A DNA stretch of 64,000 nt from Phycisphaerales bacterium. GTDB lineage: Bacteria > Planctomycetota > Phycisphaerae > Phycisphaerales > UBA1924. The DNA is taken from contig JALUWX010000032.1 of assembly GCA_027019265.1 (NCBI GenBank), forward strand, positions 186,001 to 250,000, given 5' to 3'. Positions 49,189 through 58,572 of the stretch are shown in pieces. The position numbers and the translations under genes were made by a program. Below the pieces are notes generated by a model. It ran no database searches, had not been told where the DNA came from, and saw nothing but the letters and a program-made list of their open reading frames with translations. Within the stretch, counting starts at the first letter, position 1; each line of letters starts with the position of its first letter.

Positions 49189-49243
49189 GGGGCGCGATCG
49201 CGTCGATCCGACGGTGCACCGAAGTGGAAGAGAGAAAGAAAGT

Positions 49244-49313
49244 TACCCCACGAGGATTCGAACCTCGACTGACTGTACCAAAAACAGTAGTGCTGCCATT
49301 ACACCATGGGGCA
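49244..49313 (-). tRNA. tRNA-Gln (anticodon TTG)
   Basis: A minus-strand cloverleaf. Acceptor TGCCCCA/TGGGGTA, D-stem GTGT/GCAC, anticodon stem ACTGT/ACAGT around loop TTTTGGT (anticodon TTG), and T-arm CGAGG-TTCGAAT-CCTCG are all paired. CCA is not encoded. Confidence 0.95.
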
Positions 49314-49729
49314 AAGATGTCTCTTCCGTCTATCGGCTCACGGCGTCTCGCCGCTCGACCTCCGCGTGTTGTTCGGATCGAAACCCGATCCGAGGGTGTA
49401 CCGAACCTGACTTTGCGGCTCGGACACCCCCACACGTGGGAGCGCATCGCCGCAGCCGATGTCGCGGACACAATCGTCCGCTTGGAACTGGATTCTCTCG
49501 GGCTGCGTCGAACGGGAAACCACGCTCGTTGCTCGAGAACCCATGCACGCGCCTCGGTTCGGGGTTCGATCCCCTCACGTCCGTCGCATGCGGCTCCGCA
49601 AGACCGAATCGTAGGCCCCCACCCCGATCCGGATCGAGTCGATCAGTCCGAAAGACGATAACCAGAACAGGGATCCGCCTTGACTCCAACCCCTCAATCG
49701 GAGACGCTGTGATCGGATCGGAGAGTTCC
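49314..49729. other. Gene-free interval between tRNA-Gln and the sugar dehydrogenase
   Basis: Open frames here lack gene-like composition and similarity. A T-arm-like GGGGTTCGATCCCC at ~49560 has no matching cloverleaf upstream. The tRNA-Gln promoter should lie at the left edge, reading leftward, and the dehydrogenase promoter at the right edge. No repeat seen. Confidence 0.5.
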
Positions 49730-51301
49730 ATGCGCATCACGTTGTCCCGCGCCCTTTTGTTCTGTCTTTGCTTGGTGTCCCCCGCCTGCTGGGCGGCCGC
49801 GCCTGACGGCGCGCAGGAACGCGGACTCAATCAAGATCTCCTCCCGGATCCCCCCGACGGCGCAATCCGGATCAACCTCAAGCAGATCGCGACCGGACTG
49901 TTCGGACAGGTCGAAGGGATCAATCAGATCCTCCCGAGCGATATGGCTCCGTTCCCCGATGGATCAGACAGGATCGCGATCCTTACCCTCGGTGGGGTCG
50001 TCCGGCTCCTCCAGCCCAACAACACCCTCGAGCCGATCCCCTACCTGATCACCACCAACGAGGACACCGTCATCGAACCCGGGAACTTCGGGATCATCTC
50101 CTTCGTGTTCCACCCGGATTTCGCGGATCCGAAAGCCCCGGGGTACGGGAAGTTCTACATCATCGAAACCGAAGACGTCAGCGCCGGAACCCCCGATTTC
50201 GACGGCTCGCTCCAACAAAGCGCCTTCGGGGGACAGCACCACGATGTGCTCTACGAGTACACGACAACCGATCCCTCGAGCGATACCTTCGTCGGGACCA
50301 AGCGAGAGGTCCTGCGCATCGAGCAACCCGGATGGGACCACAACGTCTTTGACCTGACCTTCGGGATCGGCGCGGAACGGGGCATCCTCTACATCACCTC
50401 GGGGGACGGGGGGAACGCGCCGGCCGGGGACGCGCTGATCCGTGAGAACGCGCAGTTCATGGGCAACGTCTTCGGGAAGATCCTCCGGATCGACCCCCTC
50501 GGATCCAACAGCGCCAACGGGAACTACGGGATCCCGCCCGACAACCCGTTCCTCAGCGATCCGAACACCCTCGACGAGATCTACTCCTACGGGCACCGCG
50601 CCCCGTTCCGTCTCAACACGGATCGGAGCACCGGAGACCTCTGGCTCGGCGAAGTCGGACAGAACCAGATCGAGGAGATCAATCAGGTCCTCCCCGGCGC
50701 GAACTACGGATGGGCGCTCAAAGAAGGAAGCTTCCTCTTCGACGAACTCGATCTCTCGAACAACCAACCCGACCCGGATCTGGACAACAACGGAACGGGG
50801 GACTTCGCCGACTCGATGGGGTTCACGGACCCCATCTTCGAGGTCGATCACGAGACGGCCGTCTCGATGACCGGGGGGTTCGTGTACCGGGGCTCCGCGA
50901 TCCCCAACCTCCAGGGACGATTCATCTTCGGGGACGGCTTCGGGAACGGGCTCTTCCACGCCAACCCGAGCGATGGCCCGGTCTCCGGAGAAACAGGAGG
51001 AGTCGTCCGGTTCACCTTCGGACCGGCCGGGGTCCCCATGCCCTTCGGGGTGATCTCCATCGGAGAGGACCTCGACGGCGAGCTCTATCTGCTGACCCTC
51101 GACGGACGGGTCCTGCGCCTCGATCCGTCGCCGTGCAACGCCGCGGATCTCTACCCCGACGGATCGCTCGACTTCTTCGATGTGAGCACCTTCCTCCAAC
51201 TCCTCTCGAACGAGGAACCACGCGCCGACTTCAACCGAGACGGGTTCTACGACTTCTTCGACATCAGCGCGTACCTGACGATCTTCATGAACGGATGCTG
51301 A
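49730..51301 (+). CDS. Secreted PQQ-type glucose/sorbosone dehydrogenase with dockerin-like tail
   Basis: A 523-residue secreted protein. Signal peptide 1-23 (LLFCLCLVSPACWAA). The beta-propeller of the glucose/sorbosone dehydrogenase family spans ~45-460, with GNFGIISFVFHPDF, GILYITSGDGGN, FGKILRIDPLG, YGHRAPFRLN, GEVGQNQIEEIN and GANYGW. Residues ~469-523 hold two Asp-rich repeats (LYPDGSLDFFDVSTFLQLLS and FNRDGFYDFFDISAYLTIF) and end in GC, a dockerin/EF-hand-like tail common in planctomycete secreted proteins. Probably oxidises an aldose or acts as a binding propeller. ATG at 49730 follows GGAGAG. Confidence 0.85.
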   Translation: MRITLSRALLFCLCLVSPACWAAAPDGAQERGLNQDLLPDPPDGAIRINLKQIATGLFGQVEGINQILPSDMAPFPDGSDRIAILTLGGVVRLLQPNNTLEPIPYLITTNEDTVIEPGNFGIISFVFHPDFADPKAPGYGKFYIIETEDVSAGTPDFDGSLQQSAFGGQHHDVLYEYTTTDPSSDTFVGTKREVLRIEQPGWDHNVFDLTFGIGAERGILYITSGDGGNAPAGDALIRENAQFMGNVFGKILRIDPLGSNSANGNYGIPPDNPFLSDPNTLDEIYSYGHRAPFRLNTDRSTGDLWLGEVGQNQIEEINQVLPGANYGWALKEGSFLFDELDLSNNQPDPDLDNNGTGDFADSMGFTDPIFEVDHETAVSMTGGFVYRGSAIPNLQGRFIFGDGFGNGLFHANPSDGPVSGETGGVVRFTFGPAGVPMPFGVISIGEDLDGELYLLTLDGRVLRLDPSPCNAADLYPDGSLDFFDVSTFLQLLSNEEPRADFNRDGFYDFFDISAYLTIFMNGC

Positions 51302-51305
51302 TCGC

Positions 51306-52361
51306 TCACCCGTTCGGATCGTCATCCAGCGAGTCGGGATCGCTCTGCGCCTCGATCATGTCCGATCCGATCAGCTCGTAGCAGGTCTGCAAGAGACCCA
51401 CGAGCGGGAAGCGTCCCACGAACGGGCTCGGTCCGAGCCGCCGGAGCAGCACACACGACACGGGGGGAGGCTCGATCGGTGTGTCGAGATCATCGAGCGA
51501 TGCGCCCACATCCCAGAACGAATCGATCGCGTCCTCAAGGGGAGCGCTCGGCGCATCCGAGACCCCGGGGACGAGCGGCGCGAGCACGGGGGACGGCCCG
51601 GGTCCCTGCACCCCAACCGCGCGCTTCTGACGGAGCGCATCCACAAGATCCGAGCCCGGCATCCCGTGGAGTCCGAAGACATCCATGGGTTCTGATCCGA
51701 GCCGTTCAGCAAGGATCGTCGTCAGACACACGGTGTGCTTGCACCAGGGCTCTTCTTCCGTCCAGTCCGGGCATGAACAGACGGGGGTGATGTCCGTGGG
51801 TTCCGTCGGGAACAGGCGCAGCCCGAGGGGCGCGAACACGTCCTCGATATTGCTCGGGAGCTCCCCCGAGAGCAGCTTCGCCGCGTAGCGCACCTGGTCC
51901 GCCATCGCCGCAACGATCTGCTCCTGCGCTTCCGCATCGAATCGTGAGAGCGCGAGGGTCGTCGTGTAGGGCTTGTCCGAGCGACCCTGGATGATCCCTT
52001 CGCACAGGGTCCCGTCGAGCGTGAATCGCTTGGTCTGACCCGCGCGCGCGTACTCCAGACCTTCGCGATAGATCTCCCCCTTCGCGCCCTCCTCAGCGAC
52101 GCGCATCAAGCGCTGGGTCACCCACGACGAGGGTTGCTCGTCGGGCTTGAGCTTCAGCTTCACCCCACCCCGAACCCGGCGCGGGTTCGTCAGCGACTTG
52201 CGCGACGAACGGAACGACGCATACTGCGGCTTCACCTTCTTCGGAGCCGTCGGGACGTGCGCGCTCAGAGTCGGTTTCGCGACACTCTTGACGACACGAT
52301 CCGAAGGCGGCGGTGGCGCCTTCGCCGCTGCTTTCTTGGTTGTCGCTTTCTTTTTCGCCAT
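51306..52361 (-). CDS. SWIM zinc-finger protein
   Basis: A 351-residue protein. A Lys/Ala/Pro-rich basic N-terminus (~1-70) leads to a SWIM-type zinc finger at ~194-210 (CSCPDW ... PWCKHTVC, pattern CxCx(n)CxH). SWIM proteins partner with SNF2 ATPases, and the gene directly upstream (18 bases away) encodes one. The C-terminal ~120 residues are acidic with no known domain. The pair probably acts on DNA or nucleoprotein together. Confidence 0.85.
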   Translation of the reverse strand: MAKKKATTKKAAAKAPPPPSDRVVKSVAKPTLSAHVPTAPKKVKPQYASFRSSRKSLTNPRRVRGGVKLKLKPDEQPSSWVTQRLMRVAEEGAKGEIYREGLEYARAGQTKRFTLDGTLCEGIIQGRSDKPYTTTLALSRFDAEAQEQIVAAMADQVRYAAKLLSGELPSNIEDVFAPLGLRLFPTEPTDITPVCSCPDWTEEEPWCKHTVCLTTILAERLGSEPMDVFGLHGMPGSDLVDALRQKRAVGVQGPGPSPVLAPLVPGVSDAPSAPLEDAIDSFWDVGASLDDLDTPIEPPPVSCVLLRRLGPSPFVGRFPLVGLLQTCYELIGSDMIEAQSDPDSLDDDPNG

Positions 52362-52379
52362 GGGTGTCTGTGATCCTGA

Positions 52380-55300
52380 TTAGAACTCGTCGCTGATCGT
52401 GTCCGCGCGGAGCTGGAGGAGATCGCGCAGACGATCCGTGTCGAGCTCCGTGAGCCAACGCTCCCCGTGCCCGATGATGTTCTCCGCGAGCTCGGTCTTG
52501 GACTCGATCATCTCGTCGATCCGCTCTTCGAGTGTCCCCCTCACGATGTACTTGTGCACCTGGACCGTGCGCGTCTGACCAATCCGGTACGCGCGGTCCG
52601 TCGCTTGGTTCTCGACGGCCGGGTTCCACCAGCGGTCGAAGTGGAACACGTGCGTCGCCGCCGTCAGGTTCAGACCCACACCACCCGCTTTGAGCGAGAG
52701 GATGAGGATCGGGTTCTTCCCCGTCGCTTCCTGGAACTGATCGATCATCTTCTGGCGCTGACCCTGGGGGGTACCGCCGTGGAGGAAGAGGATGTCCCGA
52801 CCCAGCTCATGACGGAGCATCGTCGCGAGGATGTGCCCCATCTGACGGAACTGGGTGAACACCAGCGCCTGATCGCCCTCGGAGATGATCTCCCCGAGCT
52901 GCTCGAGCAGACGGACACATTTACCCGAGCGCGACGGATCGACCGGACGCCCGTGCTGCGGGTCCGCGTCCTTGAGCATCTGCGCGGGGTGGTTGCAGAT
53001 CTGCTTGAGCTTGATGAGGGCCGCGAGCACGAGACCACGACGATGGATCCCCTCGGCGCGTTCGACATCGGAGAGCATCCGCTTGACGCATCCCTCGTAG
53101 AGCTGCGCCTGCTCGCTCGTGAGCGGGCACCAGTCCTTCGTCTCGATCTTCTCGGGGAGGTCCGACACGATCTCGGGGTCGGTCTTGACGCGCCGGAGGA
53201 TGAACGGACGCACCATGGATCGCAGGCGCTCCATCTTGTTCTGGTCCCGGTGGCGCTCGATCGGGAGCGCGAACTTCTTCCGGAACGTCCCGCTCGGACC
53301 CAAGTACTTCGGGTTCAGGAAGTCCATGATCGACCACAGCTCGCTCAGTCGGTTCTCGACCGGGGTACCCGTGAGCGCGATGCGCCTCGGGACGTTGAGC
53401 TGACGGACAGCGATCGACTGCTTCGCGGCCGGGTTCTTGACGAACTGCGCCTCGTCGAGCACCACGCGCCCCCACTTCACCTGGGTGAGGAAGTCGTTGT
53501 CCCGGTTCACGAGCGCGTACGTCGTCACGACGATGTCGATCTTCGGGGCTTTCTCGACGAACGCGTCCCCCTGGACACGATCCACCCCGTGGTGCACCAT
53601 CACCTTGATCTCGGGCGCGAACCGCTCGAACTCCTTCACCCAGTTCCCGATCACGGACATCGGGACCACGAGGAGGGTCGGGAGGATGGGCTCGTCCTTG
53701 GGAGCCGTCGCGCGTTCGTGCTGCATCAGCGCGATCATCTGGATCGTCTTCCCGAGACCCATGTCGTCCGCGAGACACGCGCCGAACCCGAAGCGTTCCA
53801 TGAACGACATCCACGACAGACCACGGATCTGGTACGGGCGGAGGGTGCCCTTGAACTTCTCGGGGGTTTCGAGGACCGGGAGTTCGAGCTTGGCTTCTGT
53901 GCCGTCGCCACCCCCGAGGAGCGAAGCCACCCACCCCGTCGCTTCGATCCCCGTGACGGGAAGCCCCGTCTGCGCCGAATCGGACGCGAGCGCGAGCTGC
54001 ATCGCTTCCCCGAGTTCCATCTCCCCACCCGGGTTCTCGGAGATGAACTTGATCGCGTTCTGCACGTCCTCGGGTCGGATCTCGACCCACTGCCCGTTCA
54101 CCTGAACCAGCGGCGTGTTCTTCTGCGCCAGCTCTTCGAACTCGTGGAGTGTGAGGGTCGTGTCCCCGATCGCGATCTCCCAGTGGTACCCCACCAGGGT
54201 CCCGAGCCCGAGCTGCGCGGGCGCCGCATCGGGGTCGCTCGGATCACCCTCGAGCGATTCGAGCGGATCCGAATCGATCCGGAGGCGCGTCCCCAAACGA
54301 CCCGTCGGCGAGTTCCACCAAGCGGGCGCATCGACCCCGAACCCCTGCTCCTCGAGCACGGGCTTGACCTCGCGCAGGAACTGATACGCGTCTTGGGTCT
54401 CGAGCAGCACCTCGATGGGCTCGCTCTGATCCAACGCATCCTCGAGCTTCTTGTAGTACCGGCTTGCGCGACCCAGCTCCCCCATCAGCAGTTCCTGGGG
54501 GTGCTCGAGGGTCAGCCCCTCGTACACGATCCGGTCCCGGTTAATGAGCCAGATATCCGCGCCGCGCAGGATCACTTCCTCGTCGTCGAGCGATTGGATG
54601 TAGAAACTCATCGACCAGAGCTTCGCTTCGTCCGGCGCGTCCTGACCGAGGGTGTCCGCGATCGGTTCGCTCAAACGCAGACCGAAGCGCCACGACGAGG
54701 ACTCCCCACGGTCCTCGAGCTCGCTGATCCATTTCCGGACCGCTTTCGCGATCTCCGCGCGCTGACCCGTCCCCGCGCGAATCCCCGGGATCTGACCGAG
54801 CAGCCCCGTGAGCCACGCGACCTGATGATCGAGCCCGGGATCGGCGCTCTCGATCGTGTCTTCCATCTCCTCGACGCGCAGCACACGCCGGCAGTGCGCA
54901 TCGGTCACGCTCGTGAGCATCTCGTTCGTGATCGACCATGCATCGTGCGCATGACCATCGGGGACCGCGCGCGCCACGGGGGGCATGGACCGAACGAGTT
55001 TCCCGACACGACGCGCCGACATCTCGTCGGCCAGCCAGGGCTGCCAACGACCGCTGATCGACCCGTCCGAATCCTGGAACGCCATCGGCACAAACCGATG
55101 CCCCGCGATCAGGTGCTCGACCAACCGAGAAGCAGCAACAAAGTACCGGACCCCGGGTCCCGCATGGATGTCGTCCGAGTCCTCGGACTCCGCGCGATCC
55201 ATCAGATCCTCGAGCACGCGCGAGATCGCGCTCGGCGCGATCGAAACCGTCGGGATCTCGACCTCAGCGAGCCCGTCCGGCGGAGTCTCATCGACCTCGA

Positions 55301-55550
55301 TCCCCCCGAGGTTCACCATGTCGTGCGACGGCATGGGGATCCCGGCATGAACCGGGATCCTCAGCGTGATCCGCGACGATTCGCCCTCGATGAAATCGGG
55401 GGCGCTCGCATACGGGTGGCTGTTCTCGTCGGGAGTGACACCAAACCAATCCGACTCGGGGCGCATCTCGCACCAGAGATGGAGGCGCTCGTCGCTCCAG
55501 TTCGCATGGATCACTCGTGTTGCGCTCGCGATGACGGCCGTGTCGCTCAC
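52380..55550 (-). CDS. SNF2/RapA-family helicase-like ATPase
   Basis: A 1056-residue SF2 translocase. The N-terminal ~570 residues form an acidic domain typical of bacterial SNF2 proteins. The ATPase has motif I DDMGLGKTIQMIALM (~598), motif II DEAQFVKN (~698), ALTGTPVENRLSELW, and in lobe 2 QALVFTQFRQMGHIL, LILSLKAGGVGLNLTAATHV and DRAYRIGQTRTVQVHKYIV (motif VI, ~987). It likely moves on double-stranded DNA and remodels bound proteins. It pairs with the SWIM protein downstream. Function unproven. Confidence 0.92.
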   Translation of the reverse strand: MSDTAVIASATRVIHANWSDERLHLWCEMRPESDWFGVTPDENSHPYASAPDFIEGESSRITLRIPVHAGIPMPSHDMVNLGGIEVDETPPDGLAEVEIPTVSIAPSAISRVLEDLMDRAESEDSDDIHAGPGVRYFVAASRLVEHLIAGHRFVPMAFQDSDGSISGRWQPWLADEMSARRVGKLVRSMPPVARAVPDGHAHDAWSITNEMLTSVTDAHCRRVLRVEEMEDTIESADPGLDHQVAWLTGLLGQIPGIRAGTGQRAEIAKAVRKWISELEDRGESSSWRFGLRLSEPIADTLGQDAPDEAKLWSMSFYIQSLDDEEVILRGADIWLINRDRIVYEGLTLEHPQELLMGELGRASRYYKKLEDALDQSEPIEVLLETQDAYQFLREVKPVLEEQGFGVDAPAWWNSPTGRLGTRLRIDSDPLESLEGDPSDPDAAPAQLGLGTLVGYHWEIAIGDTTLTLHEFEELAQKNTPLVQVNGQWVEIRPEDVQNAIKFISENPGGEMELGEAMQLALASDSAQTGLPVTGIEATGWVASLLGGGDGTEAKLELPVLETPEKFKGTLRPYQIRGLSWMSFMERFGFGACLADDMGLGKTIQMIALMQHERATAPKDEPILPTLLVVPMSVIGNWVKEFERFAPEIKVMVHHGVDRVQGDAFVEKAPKIDIVVTTYALVNRDNDFLTQVKWGRVVLDEAQFVKNPAAKQSIAVRQLNVPRRIALTGTPVENRLSELWSIMDFLNPKYLGPSGTFRKKFALPIERHRDQNKMERLRSMVRPFILRRVKTDPEIVSDLPEKIETKDWCPLTSEQAQLYEGCVKRMLSDVERAEGIHRRGLVLAALIKLKQICNHPAQMLKDADPQHGRPVDPSRSGKCVRLLEQLGEIISEGDQALVFTQFRQMGHILATMLRHELGRDILFLHGGTPQGQRQKMIDQFQEATGKNPILILSLKAGGVGLNLTAATHVFHFDRWWNPAVENQATDRAYRIGQTRTVQVHKYIVRGTLEERIDEMIESKTELAENIIGHGERWLTELDTDRLRDLLQLRADTISDEF

Positions 55551-55630
55551 GAATCTCGCTCCCGCGCATCGCGCGCCCGATCGACCGGACGAGGCACATC
55601 ACGCGCCGAACCGATCGGATCCTGCTCGAA

Positions 55631-55702
55631 TAGGGACGCAGGGACTCGAACCCTGAACCAGCGGCTTAAAAGGCCGATGCTCTACCATTGAGCTACGTCC
55701 CT
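55631..55702 (-). tRNA. tRNA-Lys (anticodon TTT)
   Basis: A 72-base minus-strand cloverleaf. Acceptor AGGGACG/CGTCCCT is fully paired, T8-A9 present, D-stem GCTC/GAGC, anticodon loop CTTTTAA (anticodon TTT), and T-arm CAGGG-TTCGAGT-CCCTG. The discriminator is A. The first anticodon-stem pair is a T-C mismatch. CCA not encoded. Confidence 0.95.
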
Positions 55703-55795
55703 GATGTCGATCCACAGCCCTGAGCCGTGGACCAGAGAGATATGGTACACCCGATCCCTCGCTGATTTCCCGCCGAGCCCCCACAATCCTTTGAT

Positions 55796-57031
55796 TCAGG
55801 ATCCGCGCCCCCGAGCGGCCTCCAGCAGCACCCGCGCGTGCTCCACGCTCGCGCCCTGATGCGCCCGGACACAGGTCCGAGCCCGCGCCCCCATCCGATC
55901 CCGCTCAGCAGAATCCCCCAAAAGCGATCCGATCCGGGACCCGAGCTCCCTTCGACCAACCACCCCGATCGCGCCCGCCTCCTTCAACGTCTCGACCTGG
56001 AACGTGAAATCCAAATGCGCTTCCCCGATCAGCACGGGCTTCCCGAGCCCGGCCGGTTCGAGCGGGTCCGACCCGTGCAGATCCCCGAACGACCGACCGA
56101 TCACCACAATCGTCGCAAGCTCATACAGCGTTGACAGTTCCCCGATTGTGTCGAGGAGGAACCGGGTCGCGCCGGGCTTGGTCTCCCCCATCGATCGGCG
56201 CACACACCCCGGGAGGGCCGCCGCCGCGTCATCGAAGTGCTCGGGCTTGCGCGGGGCGCACACGAGCTGGACATCCCCGGGCACCGCGCTGTGGAGCAGC
56301 GATTCTTCGTCCTGAGCCGTAGATCCCCCCACCACGATCGGGCGGGACAGATCGAGCCCCAGCTCCCGCGCGAGTTGAAGCGCCCCATCGCTCGGCCCCC
56401 CCTCGTCCGTCTTCACCGAGTCCCACTTCATCGACCCCGTGATCCGGACCTCCCGCGCCCCCATCGCTTTCAAACGCTCCGCGTACGAGCGGTCCTGCGC
56501 ACACACGAACGACAAACGCCCGAACGTCGATCGGAGCAGCGGCCGAATCTTGGTGTACCCCTTGAACGATCGTGCGGAGAGTCGGCCGTTGATGATCCCG
56601 ATCGAAACCCCGCGCGTCGCGCACCCCTTCACGAAGTTCGGCCAGACCTCGAGCTCCACCAAGCCCACCACATCGGGACGGATCGTGTCGAGGAACCTCC
56701 GGACACTCCACGACAGATCGAGCGGATAGCGCACGACCTCGCACGACTCGGAATACAACGTCCGAGCCTGCGCGAGCCCCGTGTCCGTCGTCACACTCAC
56801 CACCACCCGCGCCTCATCCGTCAATCGGGGGATCAGATCGCGCAGCGCGTTGATCTCACCCACGGACACTGCATGGACCAGGATCGTGGGTGCGTCCCCC
56901 GACCAATCCGGATCCTTGAGCATCGATCGAACATCCCCGAACCGTTCCCCCCACCCGGAGCGCTGCTTGCGCATCCACATCGGCGCAGACACCAGCGCCA
57001 CCGGGAGATAGATCAGATCGAGCAGGTTCAC
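55796..57031 (-). CDS. waaA: 3-deoxy-D-manno-octulosonic acid transferase (Kdo transferase)
   Basis: A 411-residue GT30-family enzyme that adds Kdo to lipid A precursors at the inner face of the membrane. An N-terminal anchor (LDLIYLPVALVSAPMW) precedes the Rossmann-like half, with LVHAVSVGEINALRDLI and VSVTTDTGLAQARTLY. Other motifs are VGLVELEVWPNF, FVCAQDRSYAERLKAMGA, VCAPRKPEHFD and GRSFGDLHGSDPLEPAGLGK PVL. The start is a GTG at 57031. It implies Kdo-containing lipopolysaccharide, in agreement with kdsA nearby. Confidence 0.92.
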   Translation of the reverse strand: MNLLDLIYLPVALVSAPMWMRKQRSGWGERFGDVRSMLKDPDWSGDAPTILVHAVSVGEINALRDLIPRLTDEARVVVSVTTDTGLAQARTLYSESCEVVRYPLDLSWSVRRFLDTIRPDVVGLVELEVWPNFVKGCATRGVSIGIINGRLSARSFKGYTKIRPLLRSTFGRLSFVCAQDRSYAERLKAMGAREVRITGSMKWDSVKTDEGGPSDGALQLARELGLDLSRPIVVGGSTAQDEESLLHSAVPGDVQLVCAPRKPEHFDDAAAALPGCVRRSMGETKPGATRFLLDTIGELSTLYELATIVVIGRSFGDLHGSDPLEPAGLGKPVLIGEAHLDFTFQVETLKEAGAIGVVGRRELGSRIGSLLGDSAERDRMGARARTCVRAHQGASVEHARVLLEAARGRGS

Positions 57032-57087
57032 GAGCGCATCACTCCGGATCGGTCATCAGAACAACCCCCGAGCATACGCGATCCATA

Positions 57088-58455
57088 TCAACCCCGATCC
57101 GGGTCCCCAGGAGCGTGGTACTCGAACTCGTCCGTGCGCGGGGTCCGGATGCGCATCCGGGTGTCCCCGATGATGAGCCTCGCGTCGTGACTCCCGAGGA
57201 GCCACTTCCAACCCCAGTTGAACATCACCCGGATCCGGTTCCGGAACCCCACCAGAAAAGCGATGTGCACGAACGCCCACATCAACCACGCAATAAACCC
57301 CGTGAACTTCCGATCACCGACGGCCGCTACCGCGCGGTTCTTCCCGATGATCGCCATCGATCCCTTGTCGTGATACGAGAAGACCCCGCGTTGATCCCGT
57401 GTCCTCGTCCCACGGATCTCATCCCGGATCGTGTCCCCAACGAAGCGCCCCATCTGCATCGCCGTCTGCGCGACACCCGGGAGCGGATGCTCGCTCCCCT
57501 CGGGGGTGTACGACACAAGATCCCCGATCGCGAAGATCTCCGGATGACCCGGGACACTTAGATCCGATCCCACGATCACCCGACCCGATCGGTCGAGCTC
57601 CGCGCCCAGGTCCTTGGTGAGCGGATTCGCTTGGACACCGGCGGCCCAGATCGTGTTCCCGGCCGGGATGAACTCGTCCCCCACGCGCACCCCGTCCCCG
57701 TTGATCTCGGTGACCTGGGTCCCGAGCCGGACCTCGACCCCGAGGTCCTCAAGATCCCGCTTCGCGCGGGCGCTCAGCTCCTCGGGGAACGCGCCGAGCA
57801 GTCTCGGCGCCCCCTCGAGAAGGATCACCCGGACCGCGCGGGGATCGATGTTCTGGTATTCGCGCGGGAGGGTGTGGGTCGCGATCTCCTTGATCGCGCC
57901 GCACAGCTCCACCCCCGTGGGTCCCCCACCGACGACGGCGAACGTCAGCTCCGCGCGCTGGGACTCCAGATCCCCCTCGTGCTCCGCGCTCTCGAACGCG
58001 AGGAGCAAGCGGCGGCGGATCTCCGTCGCATCGGAGAGTGATTTCAATCCCGGCGCATGGGGTGCCCAGTCGTCATTCCCGAAATAGTTGTGGGTCGCGC
58101 CGGCCGCCAACACGAGGTAGTCGTACCCCACCGACCCCTCGTCGAAGATTACCCTTTTCCGATCCGGATCGATCCCCTTCACCTCCGCGAGCACGACATC
58201 GCACTCAGCTTGATCATTGATCGTCGCGCGGATCGGCGCGCTGATACTCGCCGGCGACAGAGACGCCGTCGCGACCTGATATAGCAAGGGCTGGAACACG
58301 TGGTGGTTCTGACGATCGATGAGCGCCACCCGCGCGTCGATCCCCGTCAATCGGCGCTGGACCGCGAGCCCCCCGAAACCCCCGCCGATGATGATCACCC
58401 GGGGCGCACCCGGGGCTCCATCATCGTGCGGACTCGATCCGTGTGTCGAAGTCAA
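57088..58455 (-). CDS. ndh: Type II NADH dehydrogenase (NDH-2)
   Basis: A 455-residue FAD enzyme that transfers electrons from NADH to quinone without proton pumping. The FAD site is RVIIIGGGFGGLAVQRRL; the NADH site is FAVVGGGPTGVELCGAIKEI; the C-terminal FAD motif is IFAIGDLVSYTPEGSEHPLPGVAQ. A hydrophobic stretch (FTGFIAWLMWAFVHIAFLVGF) and a C-terminal amphipathic region give membrane attachment. The ATG at 58482 lies inside tRNA-Val, so the TTG at 58455 is chosen; GTG at 58398 would cut into the FAD motif. Confidence 0.85.
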   Translation of the reverse strand: MTSTHGSSPHDDGAPGAPRVIIIGGGFGGLAVQRRLTGIDARVALIDRQNHHVFQPLLYQVATASLSPASISAPIRATINDQAECDVVLAEVKGIDPDRKRVIFDEGSVGYDYLVLAAGATHNYFGNDDWAPHAPGLKSLSDATEIRRRLLLAFESAEHEGDLESQRAELTFAVVGGGPTGVELCGAIKEIATHTLPREYQNIDPRAVRVILLEGAPRLLGAFPEELSARAKRDLEDLGVEVRLGTQVTEINGDGVRVGDEFIPAGNTIWAAGVQANPLTKDLGAELDRSGRVIVGSDLSVPGHPEIFAIGDLVSYTPEGSEHPLPGVAQTAMQMGRFVGDTIRDEIRGTRTRDQRGVFSYHDKGSMAIIGKNRAVAAVGDRKFTGFIAWLMWAFVHIAFLVGFRNRIRVMFNWGWKWLLGSHDARLIIGDTRMRIRTPRTDEFEYHAPGDPDRG

Positions 58456-58457
58456 AG

Positions 58458-58531
58458 TAGGCGGGGAGGGACTCGAACCCACGACCCATCGCGTGTAAGG
58501 CGATTGCTCTAGCCAACTGAGCTACCCGCCC
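58458..58531 (-). tRNA. tRNA-Val (anticodon TAC)
   Basis: A 74-base minus-strand cloverleaf. Acceptor GGGCGGG/CCCGCCT (last pair G-U), T8-A9, D-arm GCTC...GAGC, anticodon stem ATCGC/GCGAT with loop CTTACAC (anticodon TAC), and T-loop TTCGAGT. One T-T mismatch lies in the T-stem (GTGGG/CCCTC). CCA not encoded; the ndh frame begins only two bases downstream. Confidence 0.93.
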
Positions 58532-58572
58532 AAGGGTCCCCGATCATAGTGACGACGAGCTACGCTTGTCCC

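Noticed and set aside
49550-49590. T-arm-like GGGGTTCGATCCCC suggesting another plus-strand tRNA
   Set aside because: No acceptor, D-arm or anticodon stem could be paired around it within 70-95 bases.
52467-55691. 1074-codon open frame antisense to the SNF2 gene
   Set aside because: Shadow frame rich in Arg/Leu/His with no family motifs; the SNF2 motifs on the minus strand are complete.
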